6,651 bases of DNA from JBEKHI01 sp050012355 (GTDB lineage: Bacteria > Actinomycetota > Actinomycetes > Streptosporangiales > Streptosporangiaceae). Position numbers and translations under genes: made by a program. Below the pieces are notes generated by a model. The model was not told where the DNA came from. It did not search any database and saw only the letters and a list, made by a program, of their open reading frames with translations. Shown here one piece after another: positions 1 to 5,521 of the stretch. The first letter of the stretch is position 1; every line of letters starts with the position of its first letter. The stretch is taken from the NCBI GenBank assembly GCA_050012355.1, contig JBEKHI010000438.1, positions 1 through 6,651 on the forward strand. Reading direction: 5' to 3'.

Positions 1-31
1 TCAGCGCCCGGACCCACCGGTCGGAGACCGA

Positions 32-70
32 GCCTGATGCTGGTGGATGTGGCAGCAACCAGCATCGGGC
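32..70 (-). terminator. Hairpin downstream of the ArsR-type gene, possible terminator
   Basis: Bases 32-44 (GCCTGATGCTGGT) pair with 58-70 (ACCAGCATCGGGC) as a 13-bp stem with one G-U pair and a 13-base loop. It lies 38 bases beyond the stop codon of the minus-strand regulator, where a terminator would be expected. No T-tract follows on the minus strand, so it would have to work as the tailless hairpin type common in actinomycetes. The rest of 1-107 shows no convincing gene: reading frames there lack a start or are short and patternless. The hairpin is seen directly; the terminator role is inferred. Confidence 0.35.
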
Positions 71-107
71 CGGCCGCCGGTGGCTTAGCCGGCTTGGCGG
101 TAGGGCC

Positions 108-464
108 TCATTCTGGGTTCTGCGCGCAGGCCAGCAGGACCGCTACCGGGCCGTCCGCGAGCCGGTAGCGGATGATCCGGCCGTCGCGTTCGGCGGTGAC
201 GGTCTGGGTAGCGCGCAGGTAGCGCAGGGTCTGGGAGACCGTGGTGTCGTGAATCCCGGTCGCGGCGGCGAGGTCGGAGACGCTGATCGGCCCGGCCTCC
301 TTGATGCAGGTCAAGATCATCAGCCGGGTGGGATCGCCGAGTATCGCGAACTGCCGGGCCCGTTCGGCGACCGCCGCGGGATCACCGAGGGCCTCAATCG
401 CCTGGCAGACGCGCTCACCGTCGATCACGCGGTGGCCCGATCGTTCCGCGGGCAGGAGATGCAT
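108..464 (-). CDS. ArsR/SmtB-family winged-helix transcriptional regulator
   Basis: This 118-residue protein is a cytoplasmic DNA-binding repressor of the ArsR/SmtB type. The family core is clear: FAILGDPTRLMIL at about 39-51, a helix-turn-helix from SVSDLAAATG to VSQTLRYLR (61-84), and a beta-wing around ERDGRIIRYRLAD (92-104). It faces the NiCoT permease across a short divergent region, so it probably responds to nickel or cobalt and controls the permease and itself. The classical metal sites are not obvious. The ELCVCD motif of the alpha-3 site reads PISVSD. In alpha-5 only D104 remains, followed by G-P where SmtB/NmtR have histidine, and the C-terminus is short. Possible ligands are C20, C53, C113, H2 and H11. 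The ATG at 464 has no Shine-Dalgarno sequence; it may be translated from a nearly leaderless transcript. An internal GTG at codon 13 is possible but also lacks a convincing ribosome site. Family assignment is firm; the ligand is unknown. Confidence 0.93.
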   Translation of the reverse strand: MHLLPAERSGHRVIDGERVCQAIEALGDPAAVAERARQFAILGDPTRLMILTCIKEAGPISVSDLAAATGIHDTTVSQTLRYLRATQTVTAERDGRIIRYRLADGPVAVLLACAQNPE

Positions 465-466
465 GG

Positions 467-479
467 GTCACAGTGTGAC
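467..479. promoter_or_regulatory. Perfect 6-1-6 palindrome, candidate ArsR operator
   Basis: GTCACA-G-TGTGAC is a perfect inverted repeat with a one-base centre. It starts two bases upstream of the ATG of the divergent ArsR-type gene. That position would overlap the start region of its transcript, so a bound repressor would shut off the regulator. It could also affect permease transcription, which must begin upstream of base 525. The palindrome is direct observation; that this regulator binds it is inference. It is shorter than the 12-2-12 repeats typical of ArsR/SmtB operators. Confidence 0.45.
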
Positions 480-493
480 ATAAATCGTCGTTA

Positions 494-531
494 TGGATAC
501 CTGATCAGCTATTGAGTCTTGACGGTATCCA
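494..531 (+). promoter_or_regulatory. 8-bp inverted repeat overlapping the 5' strand of riboswitch P1
   Basis: TGGATACC (494-501) and GGTATCCA (524-531) are perfect 8-bp arms separated by 22 bases. The right arm contains GTATC, the outer part of the 5' strand of the proposed aptamer P1. If the transcript starts upstream of 494, this hairpin competes with P1. If it starts downstream, the repeat may be a DNA operator. A short palindrome CTGATCAG sits at 501-508 inside it. No clear sigma-70 promoter for the riboswitch transcript could be assigned in 480-525. Confidence 0.35.
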
Positions 532-660
532 GCGCGGCCGGTTACGTTGCCGATGGCCACGTCAGCGAAGTCCGGTGCGAGCCCGGCGCTGTCCCGCAAC
601 GGTCATGCCCCACCCGATGGGGACGAGTCCGGTCGCCTGACCTGGTGCGTTGTCCGATAC
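525..660 (+). promoter_or_regulatory. Cobalamin (B12) riboswitch aptamer
   Basis: The region matches the conserved cobalamin aptamer core. It has GCCAC at 556-560, GCGAAG at 565-570, then CCGGTGCGAGCCCGG (572-586, the P5 hairpin) and GCTGTCCCGCAACGGT (588-603). A variable hairpin CCCCA-CCCGA-TGGGG follows at 608-622. A degenerate B12 box, AGTCCGGTCGCCTGAC, lies at 626-641. The ends close as P1: GTATC (525-529) with GATAC (656-660), and CAGCGC (530-535) with GCGTTG (647-652), leaving a three-base bulge. It lies immediately upstream of the NiCoT permease in the same direction. Known riboswitches of this class lower expression of B12 synthesis and cobalt uptake genes when cobalamin is plentiful, so the permease is probably repressed by B12. 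There is no room for a terminator with a U-tract before the start codon, which suggests translational control. Confidence 0.9.
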
Positions 661-668
661 GAGTCCTC

Positions 669-688
669 GATCGAAGGGCGGTTCGGTT
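669..688 (+). promoter_or_regulatory. RBS-bearing hairpin (expression platform of the B12 riboswitch)
   Basis: Bases 669-675 pair with 682-688, including G-U pairs, around a GGGCGG loop at 676-681. The AAGGG at 674-678 is the best Shine-Dalgarno match for the ATG at 689, about 10 bases upstream. The loop GGGC (676-679) is complementary to GCCC (581-584) on the 3' side of the aptamer P5 loop. This resembles the L5-L13 kissing interaction by which cobalamin riboswitches hide ribosome sites. The pairing is seen in the sequence; the regulatory role is inferred from the class. Confidence 0.45.
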
Positions 689-1819
689 ATGGCGGTCGCG
701 CGCTTTCACCAGGTGCGTACGGCGATGGCGGCTCGCGAATGGGGCCGGGTCACCGCGATGTTCGCGTTCATCCTGGCGATCAACGTAGCGGGCTGGGGCA
801 TCTTCGTCATCGACGTGATGCCGCATCACTTCGACTACCACGGGGTGGGCGGCACTAGAGGGCTGGGCGTCGGGCTCGGAGTGGCGATCACCGCCTGGTT
901 CCTCGGGTTCCGGCACGCCTTCGACGCCGACCATATCTCCTGCGTCGACAACACCACCCGCAAGCTGATGGCCGATGGCAAGCGGCCGCTGGGCACCGGG
1001 TTCTTCTTCTCCTTCGGCCATTCGACCGTCATCATGGCGGTCGGTGTCGGCATCACGATGGCGGCCCGCGCGGTGTTCGGCGCGATGGTCGACCCGAACT
1101 CCGCCTACGAGACAGCTGGCGGGGCGATCGGGACGGCGCTGTCGGCCGGGTTCTTGTACCTGATCGCGTTGCTGAACCTGATCGTGCTGTCCGGGATCTT
1201 CAAGGTGTTCCACGAGATGCGCAACGGCAGCTACGACGAGGTGGAACTCGAAAGGCAGCTGCAGGCCCGCGGGCTGATGTACCGGTTCTTCGGCCGGTTC
1301 ATGAAGTCCATCAACCACACCTGGCAGCTGTACTTCGTCGGGCTGGTCTTCGGCATCGGCTTCGACACGGCGACCGAGGTCGTGCTGCTGGCCGCCACCG
1401 CCTACGCGGCGATCCAGGGGCTGCCGTACTACGCGGTGCTCGCGCTGCCGTTCCTGTTCTCCGGCGGCATGATGCTGTTCGACACGCTGGACGGCTTGTT
1501 CATGAACTTCGCGTACGGCTGGGCGTTCGCGCGGCCGGTGCGCAAGGTGTACTACAACCTGGTGATCACCGGCCTGTCGATCGGCGCGGCGTTCATCATC
1601 GGGTCGATCGAGCTGCTCGGGGTGCTCACCACCGAAGCCCACCTGCACGGCGCGTTCTGGAACACGATGGCCGGCTTCAACATCAACGTCGCCGGATTCT
1701 GCATCGCGGGGCTGTTCATCATCGTCTGGGCGGTGGCGATCACTTACTGGCGGATGGGCAGCGTCGAGGACCGGTGGAGCGCTAACGTACCCGCTGGGCA
1801 GGCCACCCCCGAACCCTGA
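689..1819 (+). CDS. NiCoT-family nickel/cobalt permease (probably cobalt uptake)
   Basis: This 376-residue integral membrane protein is a secondary transporter of Ni2+/Co2+ of the HoxN/NixA/NhlF/NicT family. All four family signatures are present: RHAFDADHI (75-83, the HX4DH metal motif), FSFGHSTVI (107-115), IGFDTATEV (223-231) and LPFLFSGGMMLFDTLDG (253-269). Hydrophobic segments fit about eight transmembrane helices, with a charged cytoplasmic loop at about 171-210. Length is normal. I chose the ATG at 689, preceded by AAGGG at 674-678. A longer in-frame reading from a TTG at 650 would begin inside the riboswitch. The upstream cobalamin riboswitch argues for cobalt as the physiological substrate, feeding B12 synthesis, as NhlF-type members prefer cobalt. 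The divergent ArsR-type gene suggests a second, metal-responsive layer. Metal selectivity cannot be read from the signatures alone. Confidence 0.95.
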   Translation: MAVARFHQVRTAMAAREWGRVTAMFAFILAINVAGWGIFVIDVMPHHFDYHGVGGTRGLGVGLGVAITAWFLGFRHAFDADHISCVDNTTRKLMADGKRPLGTGFFFSFGHSTVIMAVGVGITMAARAVFGAMVDPNSAYETAGGAIGTALSAGFLYLIALLNLIVLSGIFKVFHEMRNGSYDEVELERQLQARGLMYRFFGRFMKSINHTWQLYFVGLVFGIGFDTATEVVLLAATAYAAIQGLPYYAVLALPFLFSGGMMLFDTLDGLFMNFAYGWAFARPVRKVYYNLVITGLSIGAAFIIGSIELLGVLTTEAHLHGAFWNTMAGFNINVAGFCIAGLFIIVWAVAITYWRMGSVEDRWSANVPAGQATPEP

Positions 1820-1928
1820 TTACCATGGGCAACTGACGTTCCGCGTGTTCCGGGGTCCGCGAAAACGCCGCTCCCTTCGCGAGCGAGCAGGTAGCCTCGC
1901 CAACAATATGGCGATAAAGGGGAGCAAA

Positions 1929-3578
1929 TTGCCCGGCATTGGCAGCGGTAAGGCAATCGTCGGCAAGGCCGTGGCCGTCAAGGCCGGTTATGCACTGGCC
2001 TGTGCGGTATCGGCGGTGATGCTGGTGGTGTCTGGTTACAGCCACCAGATCACCCAGCAGCTGGGCGCGACCGGCGACGGGATCGCGATCCAGAACAGCC
2101 CGTCGATCGGCGAGATGAACATCCTGATCATGGGCCTGGAGAGCCGGACCAACTACGAGGGGCAGACCCTGCCAGAAAGCTTGCTGACGGCGATGCACGC
2201 GGGCAACGCGACCGCTGTCTCCACCAACCAGGTCGGCTCCCAGGACACCGACACGCTGATCCTGCTGCACATCTTCGCCGGCGGCCAGAAGGCGGTGGGC
2301 ATCTCGGTCCCCCGCGACGACCTGGTCACCTACCCGCACTCCGTCGAGGTGCCGACCGCGGACGGGGAAGATGACGTCACGCAGGGGAAGATCGACCAGG
2401 CCTATGCCTTCGCCTACGACCAGTCCCTCGGCCAGACGATCAACTCCAGCGACAGCCAGAAGGAGCGTTACCTGCTGGCCAACCAGGCGGGCCAGCTGTT
2501 CGAGATCCAGACGGTGGAAGCCGTCACCGGCGTGCAGATCAACCACTTCGTCGAGGTCAACCTGGCCGGCTTCTACTACCTGGCCCAGGCGTTCCACGGA
2601 ATCGAGGTCTGCGTAACGAAGGCACCCGCCGAAAACGGTCTGGGGGCCGGCGCGAACCTGGAGGACCAAGCCTCCGGCTGGGACGCCTTCCTCGCCGGTT
2701 ACAACCAGGCAAAGGGCGGAAGCCAGTACCTGCACCTGAGCGCGGCCCAGTCGCTAGCCTACGTCCGCGACCGGGATTCGCTCCCGGAGATCGACCTGGA
2801 TCGCACGAAACGCCAGCAGGCCGTGATCGACTACGCGATCTGGAAGGCGAAGAACGAAGGCGCGTTCAGCGACCTGTCGTTGCTGGAGAATCTGATCAGC
2901 ACCGCGAGTCAGTACCTCATCACCGACTCGACGTTCAGCCTGGTCGACTTCGCCACCAACATGCGCGCGCTCACCGGCAGCCATCTGACGTTCCTGACGC
3001 TCCCGATCGCGAGCGAGGTAACCGGCTATGAGCTCAACGGCTCCGCGCAGGACATCAACACCATTAGCCTTCCGTACGTCCAGCAATACGTGAAGGGCTA
3101 CTTCACCCCGCCCGTCGCCAGCACGCCCGCGGCGAAGAGCACCAAGAAGGCCACCCCGACCCTGCCGGACTCCTCGGTCACGGTGGCTGTCTACAACGGC
3201 GGCACCACGCCCGGGCTCGCCGGGGACGTATCGAGCGCACTCACCAGCCTCGGTTACAAGGCCGGTGCGGTGGCCGACGCCACGGCCCAGTCGCAGACCG
3301 TCACGACCGCGACCCAGGTCTTCTACGGCGCGGGGGCAGCGGGGAACGCGGCGCAGATCGCCACCGACTTCAGCGTCACCGCCAAGTCGATCGCGTCGCT
3401 TCCGGCCGATCACGTGGAGGTCCTGCTCGGCACCGGGTCGACCAGCGTGCCGACCGCTCTCAGCTCCACCGCCAACCCATCCTCGACCAGTGCGGCGTCG
3501 TCCGGCAACGACGGCCAGACCGGCGGGGCCGTCACGGTCTCGTCGAAGGCGCCGTACGGCGTGCCCTGCGTTTACTGA
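1929..3578 (+). CDS. LytR-CpsA-Psr (LCP) family cell-wall glycopolymer transferase with LytR_C domain
   Basis: This 549-residue type II membrane protein probably transfers lipid-linked glycopolymers (teichoic-acid-like or arabinogalactan-type) to peptidoglycan on the outer face of the membrane. One hydrophobic helix lies at about 20-36. The LCP domain spans about 63-312. It shows NILIMGLESR (64-73, where the family usually has G-S-D-S-R, so E replaces D), DTDTLIL (106-112), SVPRDDL (126-132), KIDQAYA (154-160), and LAYVRDRD (276-283) with DLDRTKRQQ (289-297). The phosphate-binding arginines are therefore present. A Ser/Thr/Ala-rich linker leads to a LytR_C domain (about 416-503) and a low-complexity Ser/Thr tail. 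C228 and C547 are the only extracytoplasmic cysteines and could pair. The start is uncertain. TTG 1929 has AAAGGGGAG (1916-1924) just upstream. ATG 1908 and GTG 1845 are also in frame but lack a ribosome site, and the codons between them are A/T-ended more often than in the gene. The stop is 7 bases from that of the convergent oxygenase gene. Confidence 0.93.
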   Translation: MPGIGSGKAIVGKAVAVKAGYALACAVSAVMLVVSGYSHQITQQLGATGDGIAIQNSPSIGEMNILIMGLESRTNYEGQTLPESLLTAMHAGNATAVSTNQVGSQDTDTLILLHIFAGGQKAVGISVPRDDLVTYPHSVEVPTADGEDDVTQGKIDQAYAFAYDQSLGQTINSSDSQKERYLLANQAGQLFEIQTVEAVTGVQINHFVEVNLAGFYYLAQAFHGIEVCVTKAPAENGLGAGANLEDQASGWDAFLAGYNQAKGGSQYLHLSAAQSLAYVRDRDSLPEIDLDRTKRQQAVIDYAIWKAKNEGAFSDLSLLENLISTASQYLITDSTFSLVDFATNMRALTGSHLTFLTLPIASEVTGYELNGSAQDINTISLPYVQQYVKGYFTPPVASTPAAKSTKKATPTLPDSSVTVAVYNGGTTPGLAGDVSSALTSLGYKAGAVADATAQSQTVTTATQVFYGAGAAGNAAQIATDFSVTAKSIASLPADHVEVLLGTGSTSVPTALSSTANPSSTSAASSGNDGQTGGAVTVSSKAPYGVPCVY

Positions 3579-3585
3579 TCGCCAC

Positions 3586-4725
3586 TCAGGCCTGCTGCGT
3601 CACCCAGGCGTGGAAATCGGCGATGTGGTGCTCGCTCGGGACCAGCACACCGCCGTTGGCGTAGGCACGCGAGCCCATCGCCGGCTGAGTCATCTCGCAC
3701 GCCTCGAAGTCCTGCCGGTTCACCCGGTCGAATAGCTCGACGGAAGCGGACACGTCCTTTCCCGACTCGACCACCTCGGGGTCGAACAGCCAGTCGCAGA
3801 CCACCGTGGTCCGGTCGGCGGCGAGCGGGAACATCCGGTGCACGATCACGTGGTCGGGAACGAGGTTGAGGAAGACCTGCGGCCGGATGGTGACGGCGAA
3901 GTACCGGCGGTCCTGTTCCGGTGACACGTCGGGGAGCCTGCCGAATCCCCCGTCGCCGGTCACCGTGAACCCTCCCACCCCGTCCGCGAACTCGGCGCCG
4001 TGGCCGACGTAGTACTGCGCGGCGAAGCCGCGGGCGAACTCCGGGATCACCCGGGTCAGTTCCGGGTGGATGGTGGCGCAGTGGTAGCACTCCATGAAGT
4101 TCTCGATGATCAGCTTCCAGTTCGCCGCCACCTGGTAGGTGATCCTTCGTCCCACCGCGAGGTTTTCCGCGTGATACCTGCTGATCGCCGCCGGGTCCCC
4201 GAGCCGTCCGGTCACGTTGGCGATCACGGTGTCCTCGAACGACGGCGGTTCATCGGCGACGCAGACCCAGGCGTAGCCCAGCCACTCCCGCAGCCCGACC
4301 CTGATCAGCCCGTAAGCGTCCCGGTCGATGTCCGTCATCCTGGCCAGATTGGGCGCGGCGACCAGGCGTCCGTCCAGGTCGTAGGTCCAGGCGTGATAGC
4401 CGCAACGGATGTTTCGCCGGACCTGGCCTTCCTCTTCCGCGCACAACCTGGATCCGCGGTGCCGGCACACGTTCAGGAACGCGCGCAGCGCGCCATCCTC
4501 GCCGCGGACGATCAGGACGCTCTCGCCGCCGACCTCGGCGACGCGAAATGAGCCTGGCCCGCCGATCTCGGCCGACCTGACGACGCAGAACCAGAGCCGC
4601 CCGAAGATCAGCCGCCGTTCCCGGTCGAACACCTCGGGATCGGTGTAGAAACGACCGGGCAGCGTGCTCACCAGGCTTCCGCTGGCTGCCGGGGCGTTTT
4701 CGGCTGCGGGCATGATCAGGTCCAC
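3586..4725 (-). CDS. Rieske-type non-heme iron oxygenase, alpha-subunit (quaternary-amine/choline monooxygenase-like)
   Basis: This 379-residue cytoplasmic oxygenase would use O2 and electrons from a ferredoxin/reductase to hydroxylate or demethylate a small substrate. The N-terminal Rieske domain has C87-x-H89 and C108-x-x-H111, ligands for a [2Fe-2S] cluster. The catalytic domain has NWKLIIENFMECYHCATIHP (202-221). H215, H220 and D339 fit the 2-His-1-carboxylate iron site, and E212 sits where CntA-like enzymes have the bridging glutamate. The ECYHC...HPEL pattern is typical of choline monooxygenase, glycine-betaine and carnitine oxygenases, unlike the DxxH pattern of aromatic-ring dioxygenases. 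The actual substrate is not determined. The GTG start at 4725 is supported by GAGGAG (4733-4738) seven bases upstream; ATG at codon 5 is less well placed. No reductase gene is in the window, so electrons must come from elsewhere. PadR lies 152 bases upstream on the same strand and may co-regulate it. Confidence 0.92.
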   Translation of the reverse strand: MDLIMPAAENAPAASGSLVSTLPGRFYTDPEVFDRERRLIFGRLWFCVVRSAEIGGPGSFRVAEVGGESVLIVRGEDGALRAFLNVCRHRGSRLCAEEEGQVRRNIRCGYHAWTYDLDGRLVAAPNLARMTDIDRDAYGLIRVGLREWLGYAWVCVADEPPSFEDTVIANVTGRLGDPAAISRYHAENLAVGRRITYQVAANWKLIIENFMECYHCATIHPELTRVIPEFARGFAAQYYVGHGAEFADGVGGFTVTGDGGFGRLPDVSPEQDRRYFAVTIRPQVFLNLVPDHVIVHRMFPLAADRTTVVCDWLFDPEVVESGKDVSASVELFDRVNRQDFEACEMTQPAMGSRAYANGGVLVPSEHHIADFHAWVTQQA

Positions 4726-4795
4726 CGGCGTTCTCCTCGTGAGCTCAGTCCGCTAGAGCCGCGCCCTGCGGGCGGCCGAACTAGCACAAAACGAC

Positions 4796-4805
4796 TGTAG
4801 CTACA
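4796..4805. promoter_or_regulatory. Perfect 10-bp palindrome upstream of the oxygenase gene
   Basis: TGTAGCTACA is a perfect palindrome in the 152-base gap between the PadR gene and the oxygenase gene, 71 bases upstream of the oxygenase start. It is in the A/T-richer part of this gap, where a promoter would be expected, although no convincing -35/-10 pair was found. On the minus strand it reads ATGT-AGCT-ACAG, which shares the ATGT/ACA ends of the PadR sites further upstream but with a 4-base instead of an 8-base spacer. A binding role is speculative. Confidence 0.3.
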
Positions 4806-4856
4806 TAAACCAGGGATTTCATTACCTGGATGCCGAGGTTCCACCATCCGGTCCAA

Positions 4857-4875
4857 GCGCGGAAATTCGCCGCGC
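4857..4875 (-). terminator. Short GC hairpin directly after the PadR gene
   Basis: GCGCGG (4857-4862) and CCGCGC (4870-4875) form a perfect 6-bp stem with loop AAATTCG, starting three bases past the PadR stop codon on the minus strand. No run of T follows. It could be a weak terminator or attenuator separating PadR from the oxygenase gene downstream. A second small dyad, CCAGG/CCTGG (4810-4814 and 4825-4829), lies further along. Confidence 0.35.
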
Positions 4876-4877
4876 GT

Positions 4878-5405
4878 TCACTCACTCCTGGTGCCCTGTT
4901 TAACCCAGTCCGTCCACTCGGCGAGCGCCCGGTTGATCCGGATCCCGGCCTCGACCGTCGTCCGCAGCGACTGCGATTGAGGCCCGTGGCCGAAATCGCC
5001 ACGGTCCTTGGCGGCGGTCAGTTCGCGGAGGGCGGCCGCCATCGCGCTGTAGTACTCGGCTTCGCGGTCGAGATGGCTGGCCAGTTCCTCGGGGGTCATC
5101 AGCCAGAAGAACACCGACCGCAGCAACGGCTCCAGCCGCAGGGTGTGATCGGTCTCCACGCTGGTCAGCCAGCGGCGGACCTCGGTTATCCCGGCGTCCG
5201 TCGCCCGGTAGGCCTTGCGTCCGCGCGGCCCCTCGGAGTCGACCTCGATCAGCCCCTCGTCCTGCAGTTTGCGTAGCTCCCCGTAGATCTGGGGGTGCCC
5301 CGCGGGCCACACCGTGCCGAGCAGTTCCTGGAATCGCCTGGTCAGGTCGTATCCGCTGGCGGGCTGCTCGGCCAGCAACCCGATCAGCGCATGCCTCAGC
5401 GACAT
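4878..5405 (-). CDS. PadR-family transcriptional regulator
   Basis: This 175-residue regulator has the two-domain layout of PadR proteins. The N-terminal winged helix (about 3-80) begins RHALIGLLAEQPASGYDL and continues with HPQIYGELRKLQDEGLIE (37-54) and the wing GRKAYRATDAG (62-72). The C-terminal all-helical dimerisation domain (about 90-170) is of the Vir_act_alpha_C type. The ATG at 5405 has GGAG (5412-5415) six bases upstream. It is divergent from an SDR-like gene; the shared region is packed with ATGT-N8-ACAT-type sites, the pattern I recall for PadR operators. Autoregulation and repression of the SDR gene are therefore likely. The Rieske oxygenase follows on the same strand after 152 bases. 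The inducing ligand is unknown; PadR proteins often sense phenolics, antibiotics or other small hydrophobic molecules. Confidence 0.95.
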   Translation of the reverse strand: MSLRHALIGLLAEQPASGYDLTRRFQELLGTVWPAGHPQIYGELRKLQDEGLIEVDSEGPRGRKAYRATDAGITEVRRWLTSVETDHTLRLEPLLRSVFFWLMTPEELASHLDREAEYYSAMAAALRELTAAKDRGDFGHGPQSQSLRTTVEAGIRINRALAEWTDWVKQGTRSE

Positions 5406-5427
5406 GCGCGGCTCCGGTGCCGACCTG

Positions 5428-5511
5428 ACGTGTTTGTATTGACATGTCCATATAGACGTGTCAGGATGATCTGTGCCACATGTTCATATTAACAGGTCGT
5501 TACTAACATAT
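5428..5511. promoter_or_regulatory. PadR operator array: six ACRTGT-like half-sites in two 14-bp-phased triplets
   Basis: Half-sites ACGTGT (5428), ACATGT (5442) and ACGTGT (5456) are spaced exactly 14 bases apart. ACATGT (5478), ACAGGT (5492) and ACATAT (5506) repeat the same 14-base spacing, and the second triplet is displaced 50 bases from the first. Each neighbouring pair makes an ATGT-N8-ACAT-like dyad. The best one is TGACATGTC (5440-5448) facing GACGTGTCA (5455-5463), symmetrical at 20 of 24 positions. The ACATGT/ACAGGT dyad (5478-5497) is symmetrical at 16 of 20. The array fills the PadR/SDR divergent region and reaches the ribosome site of the SDR gene. That the adjacent PadR binds here is inferred from the family motif and position. 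Confidence 0.72.
5439..5467 (+). promoter_or_regulatory. Candidate sigma-70-type promoter of the SDR-like gene
   Basis: A perfect -35 TTGACA (5439-5444) is followed after 17 bases by CAGGAT (5462-5467), close to the actinomycete -10 TAGGAT. Transcription would start near 5474, leaving a leader of about 48 bases. The strongest operator dyad (5440-5463) lies over and between the two boxes, so regulator binding should block RNA polymerase. The second operator triplet falls just downstream of the start point. Confidence 0.6.
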
Positions 5512-5521
5512 GGAGGAACCC

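Noticed and set aside
1..87. Possible gene ends at the left edge, including a minus-strand frame with CCHIHQHQ
   Set aside because: The minus-strand frame is closed by a stop at 85-87 and has no start codon; the plus-strand frames are short or run into the ArsR gene without recognisable features.
519..548. Promoter-like TTGACG (519-524) and TACGTT (543-548) with an 18-base spacer
   Set aside because: Transcription from it would begin near 555, inside the aptamer, and would remove the 5' strand of P1 (525-535), which pairs well with 647-660.
650..688. Extended permease start at TTG 650
   Set aside because: It lies inside the 3' strand of riboswitch P1 and would put the ribosome site within the protein; the ATG at 689 has a suitable upstream AAGGG.
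542..1648. Long minus-strand open frame opposite the permease gene
   Set aside because: It is antisense to a clear NiCoT gene, rich in Asp/Arg/His/Gly/Val/Gln in the way GC-biased complementary frames are, has no recognisable domain, and its far end runs through the riboswitch.
1782..2735. Long minus-strand open frame opposite the LCP gene
   Set aside because: It overlaps the conserved LCP core completely and shows no motif; it is a by-product of codon bias on the plus strand.
4000..4551. Plus-strand open frame opposite the oxygenase gene
   Set aside because: It is complementary to the Rieske and catalytic motifs of the oxygenase, with no family features of its own.
5510..5521. ATG at 5510 as the start of the SDR-like protein
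   Set aside because: It overlaps the GGAGG ribosome site that serves the ATG at 5522, and classical SDR N-termini begin just before the TGxxxGxG strand.
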